From positions 248,001-312,000 of the forward strand of contig BMSW01000002.1 in the NCBI GenBank assembly GCA_014649355.1: a stretch of 64,000 nucleotides of DNA. The letters run 5' to 3'. The stretch is from Streptomyces althioticus (lineage in GTDB: Bacteria > Actinomycetota > Actinomycetes > Streptomycetales > Streptomycetaceae). The position numbers and the translations under genes were made by a program. Of the stretch, positions 1-8,133 are shown in pieces (positions within the stretch are counted from its first letter, which is position 1; the number at the start of each line of letters is the position of its first letter). The notes under the pieces were generated by a model. That model worked only from the letters and a program-made list of their open reading frames with translations, searched no databases and had not been told where the DNA came from.

Positions 1-1
1 C

Positions 2-1531
2 GGCTCCGGGAAGTCGGCGATCTACCAGGTGCCGACCGTGCTGCTGGGCGGGCCCGCCGTCGTCGTGTCGCCGTTGATCGCGCTGCAGCGTGACCAGGTC
101 ACGGGGCTACGGGACAGCGAGGCCCCGGACGCCGTGGCCGTGAACTCCGCCCAGTCGCGGTCGGTGACCGACGAGGGCTGGCAGGCGGTGGAGGACGGTG
201 ACGCCGAGTACCTGTTCCTCTCCCCGGAGCAGCTTGCCAGGAAGGACGTCCTGGAGCGGCTGCGTGAGCTGCGGCCGTCGCTGTTCGTCGTCGACGAGGC
301 CCACTGCGTGTCCGCCTGGGGGCACGACTTCCGGCCGGACTACCTCACCCTCGGCGATGCGGCCGAGCGGCTGGGCCGCCCGCCCGTGCTCGCGCTCACC
401 GCGACCGCGGCGGCTCCCGTCCGGGAGGACATCGTCGAGCACCTGCGCATGCGTGACCCCCGCCTCGTGACGACCGGCACGGACCGGCCCGCGATCCGGC
501 TGACCGTGCACACGTACACCGATGACCCTTCCAAGCGTGAGGCCGTCTCCCGCTGGACGGCCTCGGCGCCCACCCCGGGCATCCTCTACACCGCCACCCG
601 CAAGGACGCCGAGGCGTACGCGGAGCGTCTGCGGGAGGACGGGGTCGACGCCGAGGCGTACCACGCCGGACTCAGGGCGGCGGAGCGGCGGCGGATCCAG
701 GACGGGTTCATGGCGGGCGCTCCCGCCGTGGTCGTCGCCACCTCGGCGTTCGGCATGGGCATCGACAAGCCCGACGTGCGGTTCGTCGCGCACGCGTCCG
801 TGCCCGAGTCGCTCGACTCCTACTACCAGGAGGTCGGGCGGGCCGGCCGCGACGGGGAGGCCTCCTACGCCGTGCTGTTCTACCGGCCCGAGGACCTGGG
901 GCTGCAGAAGTTCCTCACGTCCAGGTCGCTGGACACCGAGGCGCTGCGGCGGATCATGGACACGCTGCTCGAGCAGGAGGCGCCGCGGAGCCGCAGTCGT
1001 ACGGCGGAGCTGTGCGGGTTGTCGCGCCGGAAGGCCGGTGACCTGCTGAACCTGCTGGAGGAGGCCGGTGCGGTGGTCGTCGAGGGGCGGCGCCGCGCGG
1101 TGCGTGCCGTGTCCGGGCGGTCGGCGGAGGAGGCGGCGGAAGCAGCGGAGGAGGTGTTCGAGCGGCGGCGCCGTATCGACCGCTCGCGCATCGAGATGAT
1201 GCGTGGTTACGCGGAGACGCCGAGCTGCCGCCGCCAGTACCTGCTCGGCTACTTCGGCGAACAGCTCGATGCGCCCTGCGGGCGTTGCGACGTGTGCGAG
1301 CGTGTGGCCGGCGAGCCCGGGGCGGTGGACGCGGGACGGGCGGACACCTCTCCCCCGGCCGGGGAGGCGGGACCGTACGAGCCGAACGAGCGTGTGCGGC
1401 ACGCGGATTGGGGTGCGGGCACCGTGATGCACATGGAGGAGGACCGCGTCGTCGTGCTGTTCGAGCAGGTCGGCTACAAGACGCTGTCGCTGTCGGCCGT
1501 GGAGGAGGGTGACCTGCTGACCGGCGCCTGA
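2..1531 (+). CDS. recQ: RecQ-family ATP-dependent DNA helicase (5' end cut by window)
   Basis: This is a superfamily 2 DNA helicase that unwinds DNA 3'-5' during repair. The reading frame is open from base 2, so the start lies to the left. The first visible residues, GSGKS, are the Walker A loop. A DEAH box (VVDEAHC) follows near visible residue 97, and the helicase C domain ends with the QEVGRAGRDG motif. A four-cysteine zinc-binding segment (CRRQY...CGRCDVC) lies near residues 409-435. After it there is no clear HRDC domain. The last 50 residues (RVRHADWGAGTV, then VVVLFEQVGYKTL) instead resemble the small Tudor-like tail of UvrD/PcrA helicases. The next gene is convergent and starts its stop codon only 15 bases away. 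Confidence 0.93.
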   Translation, partial: GSGKSAIYQVPTVLLGGPAVVVSPLIALQRDQVTGLRDSEAPDAVAVNSAQSRSVTDEGWQAVEDGDAEYLFLSPEQLARKDVLERLRELRPSLFVVDEAHCVSAWGHDFRPDYLTLGDAAERLGRPPVLALTATAAAPVREDIVEHLRMRDPRLVTTGTDRPAIRLTVHTYTDDPSKREAVSRWTASAPTPGILYTATRKDAEAYAERLREDGVDAEAYHAGLRAAERRRIQDGFMAGAPAVVVATSAFGMGIDKPDVRFVAHASVPESLDSYYQEVGRAGRDGEASYAVLFYRPEDLGLQKFLTSRSLDTEALRRIMDTLLEQEAPRSRSRTAELCGLSRRKAGDLLNLLEEAGAVVVEGRRRAVRAVSGRSAEEAAEAAEEVFERRRRIDRSRIEMMRGYAETPSCRRQYLLGYFGEQLDAPCGRCDVCERVAGEPGAVDAGRADTSPPAGEAGPYEPNERVRHADWGAGTVMHMEEDRVVVLFEQVGYKTLSLSAVEEGDLLTGA

Positions 1532-1546
1532 GGCACGGCGTTCACC

Positions 1547-1855
1547 TCATGGACGCGGGCGGTCGCGTACCCAGCGTGGGCGGGCGTCGCTGCCCCGGCG
1601 TCCGGCCACCGACGCGCAACGCGGGCACACCCGCCGCACCTTGTCGGCCGCGCCGCCCGACTCGGGGAACGTGTCGGGCCAGTTGACGTGCGAGAAGCGG
1701 GCGAGGCGTGAGCGGCTGAGGGACAGGCCGCAGACGGTCTCGTTGCGGCCCGGCTCCCAGGCGTGGACCTCCCCGGCGGGCAGCCTGCGGCGGCCGTCCT
1801 CCTCGTCGGTCCACTGCCCGGAGGCTGCGACGGCGTACCGTTTGCCGCGCTTCAT
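1547..1855 (-). CDS. Conserved small hypothetical protein
   Basis: This is a protein of 102 residues with a basic N-terminus (MKRGKRYAVAASGQW), a central segment with HAWEPGRNETVCGLSLSR, and a C-terminal CPRC pair (VRRVCPRCA). The single cysteine in ETVCGL plus the CPRC pair and nearby histidine could bind a metal, but this is only inferred. The pattern of a tryptophan- and histidine-rich small protein is common in Streptomyces. I cannot assign a function. It is convergent to the helicase gene. The ATG start has no strong Shine-Dalgarno sequence. Confidence 0.6.
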   Translation of the reverse strand: MKRGKRYAVAASGQWTDEEDGRRRLPAGEVHAWEPGRNETVCGLSLSRSRLARFSHVNWPDTFPESGGAADKVRRVCPRCASVAGRRGSDARPRWVRDRPRP

Positions 1856-2009
1856 GGCCGGCGTCCGGGTCCGGCGGGGCTGTTTCCGGTCATGTCGGCA
1901 CCGTCCTCACCCTCGGCGGCTGTGCGTGTACGGTCGCGGCGCCCCTGCAGCAGCGGGCGCCGCCCGCACCGGACGAGTGCCACGCGGGGCGCCGTCCCAT
2001 GCCCGTCCG

Positions 2010-2465
2010 TCACTCGCAGCCGACGCCGTCACCGTCGCGGTCGAGGTGCCTGCCGTAGCCGGGGTCGCCGATGCGGACGGGCGCCGCACCGGCGGCTCGG
2101 GCGGCGGAGCAGTTCTCGTAGTACGCGCTGCCGCCGCCTCCCCCGCCACCGCTGTAGTCGTCCTCGGCGGGCTCCGCGGTCACGGTCTTGGTGACCTTCA
2201 CCTTCACCCTGGCCGTCTCCGTCTCCGTCACCGTCACGGTCGGCGCGGGTTCCGCTTCGGCGGAGGGCGTGGCGGTCACCGTCGCGGTGACGGTCGCCGA
2301 GGGCCGGGCCTCGGCGGCCAGGGGCTTGGCGTCCGCCTTCGCGCTGCTGTCCTCGCCGCCCGCGCCGATGCCTATGAAGAAGGCGAGGCCGAGCGCGGGC
2401 AGCACGTACCGCTTGCGCGCCCACTTCGGCGCGGTGCGGCCTCCGGCCGTGTACGGATTGGTCAT
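2010..2465 (-). CDS. Excalibur-domain membrane-anchored or secreted protein
   Basis: The protein has 151 residues. A short cytoplasmic N-terminus ends in WARKRYVLP and is followed by one hydrophobic segment (ALGLAFFIGIG, about residues 24-34). Next comes a long Thr/Val/Ala/Glu-rich linker of repeated TVTAT-like units and a glycine run. The C-terminal 40 residues (YYENCSAARAAGAAPV, then GYGRHLDRDGDGVGCE) are a classical Excalibur domain, a small calcium-binding fold with the DxDxDGxxCE signature. The Excalibur domain is therefore extracytoplasmic. GGGGGAATC just upstream of the ATG supplies a ribosome binding site. The exact role is unknown; other Excalibur proteins include secreted nucleases and surface proteins. 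Confidence 0.85.
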   Translation of the reverse strand: MTNPYTAGGRTAPKWARKRYVLPALGLAFFIGIGAGGEDSSAKADAKPLAAEARPSATVTATVTATPSAEAEPAPTVTVTETETARVKVKVTKTVTAEPAEDDYSGGGGGGGSAYYENCSAARAAGAAPVRIGDPGYGRHLDRDGDGVGCE

Positions 2466-2632
2466 GATTCCCCCCGGGTGCTAGTTGAAGCACGAACTGT
2501 AGCGGCGATGTGAAGAGAATGTGAACTCCGGGGGTGGGGTGCTGTCGCCGGCTCGTCGTGGCCGATGACGCTCCGTCAGCGGTCAGAGCGGGGAGGGCAG
2601 TTTGGCAGACCGGCCGCCGCGGTCCGAGACGT

Positions 2633-2978
2633 TCACCGCTCCGCCGCGAAGGCGGTCAGCGCGGTACGTCGTAAGCGATGTGGGTGGCCGTCGTCGTGCG
2701 GGTCACGCTTCTGCGTGAGCGTGCGGGGCACCCCACCGCTGAAGAGGGGTGTGCCGCCGCCCAGCACGACGGGGGCGAGGTACAGGGTCAGTACGTCGAT
2801 CAGCCCCGCGTCGAGGGCGGAGCTGATCGTGACCCCCGCCCATGACGTACACGTCGAGGTCCTAGGCCGAGGTGTGCAGGCCCTCCCCGCCGTCGCCGAG
2901 GCCGTTCAGGAGGCCCGGGTCGGGGCCGGTCACACGGCCGTCGAGGGAGATCGAGATGTCAGCGATGATGCGGGTCAT
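2633..2978 (-). pseudogene. Dihydrofolate-reductase/RibD-family pseudogene with internal deletion
   Basis: The minus strand begins with ATG and encodes MTRIIADISISLDGRVTG followed by a GLGDGGEGLHTSA segment, the usual N-terminus of the RibD C-terminal/dihydrofolate-reductase-like family. A stop codon follows. After a frame change the sequence resumes as GVTISSALDAGLIDVLTLYL and APVVLGGGTPLFSGGVPRTL, the C-terminal third of the same family, and ends at TGA (2633-2635). Family members are about 180-200 residues long; here only about 110 codons remain, so the middle is missing and the frame is broken. A TTA codon is present near the end. This is a decayed gene. Confidence 0.8.
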
Positions 2979-3045
2979 GTGAGTGCGGACCCGGCGCGCC
3001 CGCCGAAGCCATCGGCGGACCGACGACGACTGCGAGCGGGGCGTC

Positions 3046-3891
3046 CTACTTGTAGAGCGCGACGGCGCCTCCCCAGAGGGCGCCCGGGTTCAGACGGTCG
3101 GGGAAGCGCTCCAGCATGGCGTGGAAGAAGCCGAGCGGGCCGTCGTGCCGGGCGAGGAGGTCGTCGGCTGCGTCGAGGTAGGCGCGGGTCTCGGCGATCG
3201 TGCGAAGGGCGTCGTCGTCCAGCTCCTTGTTCTTGTGGCCGGTGACGATGTGGCGCGGGCGGAGGTCCTCCACCACGGCGATGGCCCGGCGCCAGGCGTC
3301 GCGGCCGCCGTCGGCGGATTCGGCGAGGTACTGGTGGACGCCGTTGTAGATCACGTCCCCGGCCACGACGAGGCCGAGGTCGGGCACGTGCACGACGCTG
3401 GTCTCGTCGGTGTCGCTGTGTCCGACCTCCACGATGTGCAGTTCGTGTCCTTCGAGGGTGAGGCGGTTGCCGGGCACGGTGACGGCGGTGACGGGGGCGT
3501 CCGGGATCTGGCCCGGGAAGAGCTTGTCCCAGAACTGCGGGCGGATGGCCGCGTTGCGGTGCATCTCCTTGATCGTGCCCTCGGCGGCGACGACGGTCGC
3601 GCCGAAACGCTCCGCGAGGAGACCGGCGGTGAACCAGTGGTCGCCGTGGCCGTGGGTCGCGACGATGTGGGTCAGGTTCTTGCCGGAGGCCGCCACCCAG
3701 TCCCCGACGGCCTCCGCCTGGGCGGTGGTCAGCGGCGGATCGACCAGGACGGCGTCCCACTCGCCGTGGACGAGGGTGACGGACAGAGGGGAGAACATCC
3801 GGCGGTCGCCGTTGGGGACCGGTTCCGTGACGTTCTGCGGGATGGGGTCGGCGATGAAGACGTCGTAGGCGAGGGTGCCGCTGGTGGACAT
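3046..3891 (-). CDS. MBL-fold metallo-hydrolase
   Basis: This is a 281-residue metallo-beta-lactamase-fold hydrolase. The dinuclear metal motif THGHGDH is at about residues 79-85. The later ligands appear as VEVGHSD (about 152-158), an aspartate in VVAGDVIYN and a final histidine in IVTGHKNK. The substrate cannot be read from the sequence; detoxification of thioesters or lactones is typical of the family. It is the second gene of a two-gene operon, 9 bases downstream of an HxlR regulator that probably controls it. No signal peptide is visible, so it is cytoplasmic. Confidence 0.88.
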   Translation of the reverse strand: MSTSGTLAYDVFIADPIPQNVTEPVPNGDRRMFSPLSVTLVHGEWDAVLVDPPLTTAQAEAVGDWVAASGKNLTHIVATHGHGDHWFTAGLLAERFGATVVAAEGTIKEMHRNAAIRPQFWDKLFPGQIPDAPVTAVTVPGNRLTLEGHELHIVEVGHSDTDETSVVHVPDLGLVVAGDVIYNGVHQYLAESADGGRDAWRRAIAVVEDLRPRHIVTGHKNKELDDDALRTIAETRAYLDAADDLLARHDGPLGFFHAMLERFPDRLNPGALWGGAVALYK

Positions 3892-3900
3892 GGTGGGTTC

Positions 3901-4422
3901 CTAACTGAGCGCGTCCGCGCCGAGGTCACCGTCGGGCGACCGGCCGGCAGCGGCGAGGGCGGCGTGGTACGCCGGGCCCCGCATGATCGTGACGGCGTCC
4001 TGGGGGACCGGCTCGCCGTCCGGGTCACGGAATTCGAGGTGCACGGGGCGCTCCCCGTCGGCCATGTAGATCACGCCCCGGTCCGTCTCCTGCGGGCGGT
4101 GCCGGTCCCCCCACTCACTGAGCGCGGCGAGGATCGGCAGGACGTCGCGGCCGGCGTCCGTGAGGACGTACTCCTCACGGCTGCGCTCACCCTCTTCCTG
4201 GTAGGTCACGCGCTCCAGGAGGCCCGCGCCGACGAGGTCGTTCAGGCGCTGACCCAGGGTCGCGTTGGGGATGCCGATGCGCTGGAACTCCGCGAATCGG
4301 GTGCGGCCGAGGAAGGCCTCGCGAAGCAGCAGCAGGTTCCACTTCTGACCCAGGACCGCGAGGGTCCGGGCTATGGGGCAGTGGCGGTTGGCCGGCAGCG
4401 ACATGGCGTCCATGTGTTCCAT
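3901..4422 (-). CDS. HxlR-family transcriptional regulator
   Basis: This is a winged-helix regulator of the HxlR type. The family opening CPIARTLAVLGQKWNLLLLREA is followed by the recognition region RFAEFQRIGIPNATLGQRLNDL and the wing EGERSREEYVLT. HxlR proteins are usually 110-150 residues; this one is about 173 with a longer C-terminal tail. The frame is open further upstream to an ATG at 4494, but that would place a tandem repeat inside the coding sequence. I chose the ATG at 4422; 4404 is also possible. It is the first gene of an operon with the MBL hydrolase and is probably autoregulated. Confidence 0.85.
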   Translation of the reverse strand: MEHMDAMSLPANRHCPIARTLAVLGQKWNLLLLREAFLGRTRFAEFQRIGIPNATLGQRLNDLVGAGLLERVTYQEEGERSREEYVLTDAGRDVLPILAALSEWGDRHRPQETDRGVIYMADGERPVHLEFRDPDGEPVPQDAVTIMRGPAYHAALAAAGRSPDGDLGADALS

Positions 4423-4440
4423 GGAAGCAGACTTCGAAAG

Positions 4441-4491
4441 ATGAAGCCAGGGGGTGACACCGGAGAATGAAGCCAGGGGTGTGACATCCGG
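4441..4491. repeat. Tandem 26-bp-period repeat upstream of the HxlR operon (candidate operator)
   Basis: Two imperfect direct copies, ATGAAGCCAGGGGGTGACAC (from 4441) and ATGAAGCCAGGGGTGTGACA (from 4467), lie 26 bases apart and just before the HxlR start. This position suits an operator or promoter repeat. A short palindrome, CTTTCGAAG on the minus strand, lies between the repeat and the start codon. Confidence 0.5.
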
Positions 4492-4558
4492 CACCGATGG
4501 GAGTTGAACGCGCTCAAGTGGCAGTGACCGAGGTGCGATGGCACTCGGTCACTCTTCG

Positions 4559-5155
4559 TCAGGCTCGCGGGGTCAGCTGGGCCTGGACGAGGGGGCCGTA
4601 GCGGTCGACCGTTTGCTCGACGGGCGTCGACCTGACGTCCGTGCCGCGGGCGATGCCGTAGATCACGCCCAGGCCGAGGAGTGCGCCCAGGGCGAGTTCC
4701 GCGCGCAGGCCCGCGTCGGGGCCCGGGAGGCGGGCGGCGAGCCGGCGGGTCACCTGGGCGCGGAAGTTGGCGCGGAGGACGTCGCCGTGGTCGCCCTGGA
4801 GCGGGGCGAAGGCGATCCGTAGCAGGGGGTCGGAGCCGTGCTCGCGCTGGCTGACCAGGACGTGCCGGACCATGTGCCGGCCCAGGTCCTCCAGGGGTGC
4901 GTCGAGGAGGGCCGCCGCGTCCTCCTCGAAGGACATCACGTGGGCGAAGACGGCGTCCTTGTTGCCGAAGTACTTCAGGACGAGCGGCGGGCTGACCCCG
5001 GCGCGCTCCGCGACGGCCTTGAGGGTGATGTCGGCGTGGGCCTGGCGGGCGAGGAAGTAGCGGGCGGCGCGCAGGATCGCCGCCTTGGTCGCCTCGGCGT
5101 CGCGTCGCGCGGGGCGGGGCGCCTCGTCGCGCGGCGGGGTGCTCTCGGTGCTCAC
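4559..5155 (-). CDS. TetR-family regulator of the adjacent efflux pump
   Basis: This TetR repressor has 198 residues. Its N-terminal helix-turn-helix region reads AAILRAARYFLARQAHADIT then LKAVAERAGVSPPLVLKYFG (about residues 22-62), typical of TetR. The C-terminal half is a ligand-binding helical domain like that of drug-responsive members. The GTG start at 5155 overlaps the TGA of the upstream transporter gene (GTGA), so pump and repressor are translationally coupled. Two perfect palindromes in front of the transporter are its likely operators. The longer open frame upstream is only a shadow of the transporter gene. Confidence 0.9.
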   Translation of the reverse strand: MSTESTPPRDEAPRPARRDAEATKAAILRAARYFLARQAHADITLKAVAERAGVSPPLVLKYFGNKDAVFAHVMSFEEDAAALLDAPLEDLGRHMVRHVLVSQREHGSDPLLRIAFAPLQGDHGDVLRANFRAQVTRRLAARLPGPDAGLRAELALGALLGLGVIYGIARGTDVRSTPVEQTVDRYGPLVQAQLTPRA

Positions 5156-6675
5156 GCTTCCTCCAGGGCGGTGCCGTCGGTGACGGGCCGGACGCCTTGC
5201 GTGCGGGTGGGCCCGCTCTCGGGGGCGGCGTCGGCCTCGGGAGCGGGCTCGCTTCCGTGGGCCGGGTCGCCCGGTATGAGCAGGGCCACGGCGCTGGCGA
5301 CGACGGCGATGCCGGCGGCGACACCGAAGGCGACGAGGTAACCGTGCAGGGTGGGCAGCGGGAGCCCGTCGACGAGGCTGGTGTGGTGCACGAGGACGGC
5401 GGCGACGGCGGCACTCGAGACGGCCTGGCCGACGGTCCGCATCAGGACGTTGACGCCGTTGGCGGAGGCCGTCTGCGAGGCCGGGACGGCGCGGAGGATC
5501 AGGGCGGGGAGCGCCGAGTAGGCGAGGGTGGTGCCGATGGACACGACCGTGGCGCCGACCATGATCATGACCAGGGAGCGGCTGTCGGCGATGCGCACGC
5601 CGTAGCCGACGGCGATGACGGCGGCACCCAGGGAGAGGGTGACCCTCGGGCCGCGCGCGGCCGAGATGCGGGCGGACACCGGGGAGAGCAGCAGCATGAC
5701 GACGCCGCTCGGCAGCAGGACCAGGCCGGTCTGGACGATGGACAGGCCGAGCCCGTAGCCGCTGGCCTCCGGGGCCTGCACGAGCTGCGCGGTGACGAGC
5801 GTGTTGGCGTAGAAGGCGAAGCCGGTGAGGAGGGCGGCCACGTGGGAGAGGCCGACGCGGGGCCGGGAGACGAGACGCAGGTCGACCAGCGGGCGGTCGG
5901 CGTGGAGCTGGTGGCGCCACCAGACGGCGAGGACGAGAACGGCGCCGGCGAAGAGGCCGACGATCGGGGCGCTCCCCCACCCCCAGGTGCCGCCCTGGGA
6001 CACGGCGAGGAGCAGGCAGACGAGACCGGCCGCCAGCCCGAGGGCGCCGGTGACGTCGAAGCGGCCGCTCTCCCGCACCGGTGACTCCGGCACCGCCCAC
6101 CGGATCAGTGCGACGCCGGTGGCACCGAGGGCGGCGGTGACCCAGAACATGACGTGCCAGTCGGCGTACTGGATGATCAGGGCCGCGGCGGGCAGACCGA
6201 GAGCGGCGCCGATGCCGACGGTGGAACTCATCAGCGCCACGGCGCCGTTGCGGCGCTCCGGGGGCAGCTCGTCGCGGAGGATGCTGATCGACAGGGGCAC
6301 GACGGAGACCGCGGCACCCTGGAGCGCGCGGGCGGTGATGAGCAGCGCGATGTCGGCGGTGAGCGCGCAGACCACCGACCCGGCGGTCATCAGGGCGAGG
6401 GACAGCAGCAGCACACGGCGTTTGCCGTACATGTCACCGGCGCGGCCCAGGACGGGGGTGAGGACGGCGCCCGCGAGCAGGGACGCGGTCACCATCCAGG
6501 AGACGGCGGACGCCGACGCGCCGGTCAGCCGGGGCAGGTCGGGCAGCAGCGGCACGACGACCGTCTGCATGACCGCCATGAGGATGCCGCAGTAGGCCAG
6601 GACGGGAATGGTGAGCCGGGCCCGGAGACCGGAGGTGTCGCGGGACGGACGGGCTGTCGGGGCGGACGACGCCAT
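5152..6675 (-). CDS. MFS drug-efflux transporter (DHA2, 14-TM type)
   Basis: This is a proton-driven membrane exporter of about 507 residues and roughly 14 hydrophobic segments, the EmrB/QacA size. Motif A-like GRAGDMYGKRRVL lies near residue 78, and motif C-like GIGAALGLPAAALI near residue 155. I chose the ATG at 6675 because GGAG sits 5 bases before it; the GTG at 6681 would overlap that ribosome binding site. The gene is coupled to the TetR gene by a GTGA overlap. A TAGGGT box (6732-6727, minus strand) lies between two operators and probably serves as the -10 element, so binding would block transcription. The substrate is unknown. Confidence 0.9.
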   Translation of the reverse strand: MASSAPTARPSRDTSGLRARLTIPVLAYCGILMAVMQTVVVPLLPDLPRLTGASASAVSWMVTASLLAGAVLTPVLGRAGDMYGKRRVLLLSLALMTAGSVVCALTADIALLITARALQGAAVSVVPLSISILRDELPPERRNGAVALMSSTVGIGAALGLPAAALIIQYADWHVMFWVTAALGATGVALIRWAVPESPVRESGRFDVTGALGLAAGLVCLLLAVSQGGTWGWGSAPIVGLFAGAVLVLAVWWRHQLHADRPLVDLRLVSRPRVGLSHVAALLTGFAFYANTLVTAQLVQAPEASGYGLGLSIVQTGLVLLPSGVVMLLLSPVSARISAARGPRVTLSLGAAVIAVGYGVRIADSRSLVMIMVGATVVSIGTTLAYSALPALILRAVPASQTASANGVNVLMRTVGQAVSSAAVAAVLVHHTSLVDGLPLPTLHGYLVAFGVAAGIAVVASAVALLIPGDPAHGSEPAPEADAAPESGPTRTQGVRPVTDGTALEEA

Positions 6676-6711
6676 GGGCACTCCAGCGGCAGACCTGGGG
6701 GTGATTCTGTT

Positions 6712-6751
6712 GGTGAATGGCGATTCACCCTAACAGTGAATTTCCATTCAC
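6712..6751. promoter_or_regulatory. Twin palindromic TetR operators and -10 box
   Basis: GGTGAATGGCGATTCACC (6712-6729) and GTGAATTTCCATTCAC (6736-6751) are two perfect inverted repeats with 4-base centres. Their centres are 23 bases apart, about two DNA turns. The shared half-site is GTGAAT/ATTCAC. A minus-strand TAGGGT box lies between them. They lie directly upstream of the efflux pump/TetR operon. Confidence 0.8.
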
Positions 6752-6965
6752 CTGAGGTGCGGAGGGTGCCGGGCACGCGCTCGGCACCAGGGGGTGCGGA
6801 CCGACGCAGCAACGTCCCGCTCTCCCGCCGAAAACTTCCGTCGGCCCGTCGTGGGGGAATCCTTCACGCACCGCCGACCCCGGCATCAGGCGCCCAGCAG
6901 CGCCTTTCGGCGCGTCGACTGCTCGATACCAGCGACCTGACCTGCGACGATGCAGGATTCCGTCA

Positions 6966-6994
6966 TTGACTGGCCGGATATCGACGGTTAGCTT
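6966..6994 (+). promoter_or_regulatory. Promoter of the Lrp-type regulator (probably leaderless)
   Basis: TTGACT (6966-6971), a 17-base spacer and TAGCTT (6989-6994) form a plausible housekeeping promoter. The ATG follows after 6 bases, so transcription would begin at or beside the start codon. No Shine-Dalgarno sequence is seen. The rest of the 325-base gap from 6676 holds the twin operators and otherwise nothing I recognise. Confidence 0.6.
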
Positions 6995-7000
6995 CGGGGC

Positions 7001-8002
7001 ATGTCCGAAGCAGCCCTCCGGGACACCGTCGACGAGTTGGACCGCCGTGTGATCGCGGCGCTCCAGCTCAACGGGCGTGCCCCGTGGAGCGCGGTGGCCC
7101 GCTGGGTCGGTGCCAGTGAGACCACGGCGCAGCGCCGTTACGCGGCGCTGCGTGAGCGGGGGCTGCTGCGGGTGACCGGCACCCTGGAACTGGACCGGAC
7201 CGAGGGGGGATCCTCCATGATGGTCCGGGCCCAGGCCCGCCCCGGACGGGGCCTGGAGGCGGCGGCGCGGTTCAGCGAGAGCCCCGACGTCCGCTTCGTG
7301 GCCGTCGTCACCGGCTCCGCCGATATCGTCGTCGACTTCGTCGCGCGTGACAACGACGACATGATGCGGATGCTGTTCACCGACCTGCCGGCGACCGACC
7401 TCATCACCAGCACAGAGGTCGTCCCGATCATCCGGCCGTTCACCTCTGCGGCCATGTGGGACACCGGGCTGCTGCCCGCCGAGGCGGCGGCGGAGCTCCG
7501 GCCGGGCCCGGCGTCACCGGACTCCGTCGGCCGGGACCGCGCGCCACAAGCGCTCACCCCGCTCGAGCGGGAGATCGCCGCGGCGCTGAGGGAGGACGGT
7601 CGCACCCAGGTCAGTGTTCTCGCCCGGCGTCTCGACCGCGCCGAGTCCAGCGTGGCCCGCGCCATGGACCGGCTGATCTCGCGCGGTGTCCTCCAGTTCC
7701 GTACGCTCGTCGATCCGGCCCTCCTCGGGTTCGACGCCGAGTTCATGGTGTGGCTGTCGATCGAGCCCGGGAAGCTGGAGGCGGCGGGACGGCAGCTCGC
7801 CAGGCATCCGGGGACGAAGTTCCTCGGCGCCGCCACCGGGCGTTTCAACCTCGTCGGACACATGGTGCTGCCCCGGCGCACCGACCTGTACCCGTACACC
7901 AGCGAGGTCATCGGGTCGCTGCCCGGGTTGATCGCCTCCGACGTGACACTGCACCTCGCCACCGTGAAGTACTCCTGGTACCGGATGAACCGGGCCGCCT
8001 GA
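7001..8002 (+). CDS. Lrp/AsnC-family regulator with two HTH-RAM units
   Basis: This protein of 333 residues is about twice the length of classical Lrp. The first AsnC helix-turn-helix (VDELDRRVIAALQLNGRAPW) is at about residues 9-60, followed by a RAM-like effector segment with DVRFVAVVTGSADIVVDFVA. A second HTH (LTPLEREIAAALREDGRTQ) starts near residue 186 and has its own RAM half (FLGAATGRFNLVGHMVL). Tandem Lrp proteins are common in Streptomyces. The family senses amino acids or related small molecules. It lies 131 bases upstream of a four-gene catabolic-looking operon on the same strand and probably controls it. The transcript appears leaderless. Confidence 0.9.
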   Translation: MSEAALRDTVDELDRRVIAALQLNGRAPWSAVARWVGASETTAQRRYAALRERGLLRVTGTLELDRTEGGSSMMVRAQARPGRGLEAAARFSESPDVRFVAVVTGSADIVVDFVARDNDDMMRMLFTDLPATDLITSTEVVPIIRPFTSAAMWDTGLLPAEAAAELRPGPASPDSVGRDRAPQALTPLEREIAAALREDGRTQVSVLARRLDRAESSVARAMDRLISRGVLQFRTLVDPALLGFDAEFMVWLSIEPGKLEAAGRQLARHPGTKFLGAATGRFNLVGHMVLPRRTDLYPYTSEVIGSLPGLIASDVTLHLATVKYSWYRMNRAA

Positions 8003-8133
8003 GTCGCCACGGGTCCGCTCCCCCGGCGTGCCTCCCCGGTCCCCCGGACCGCCGCGCCCTGCCCTCGCACACCCCTGTCCCCGCACGTCCCCGACCTGAG
8101 CGTCTCCCGCTCGTACACCTCAGGAGCCCACCC

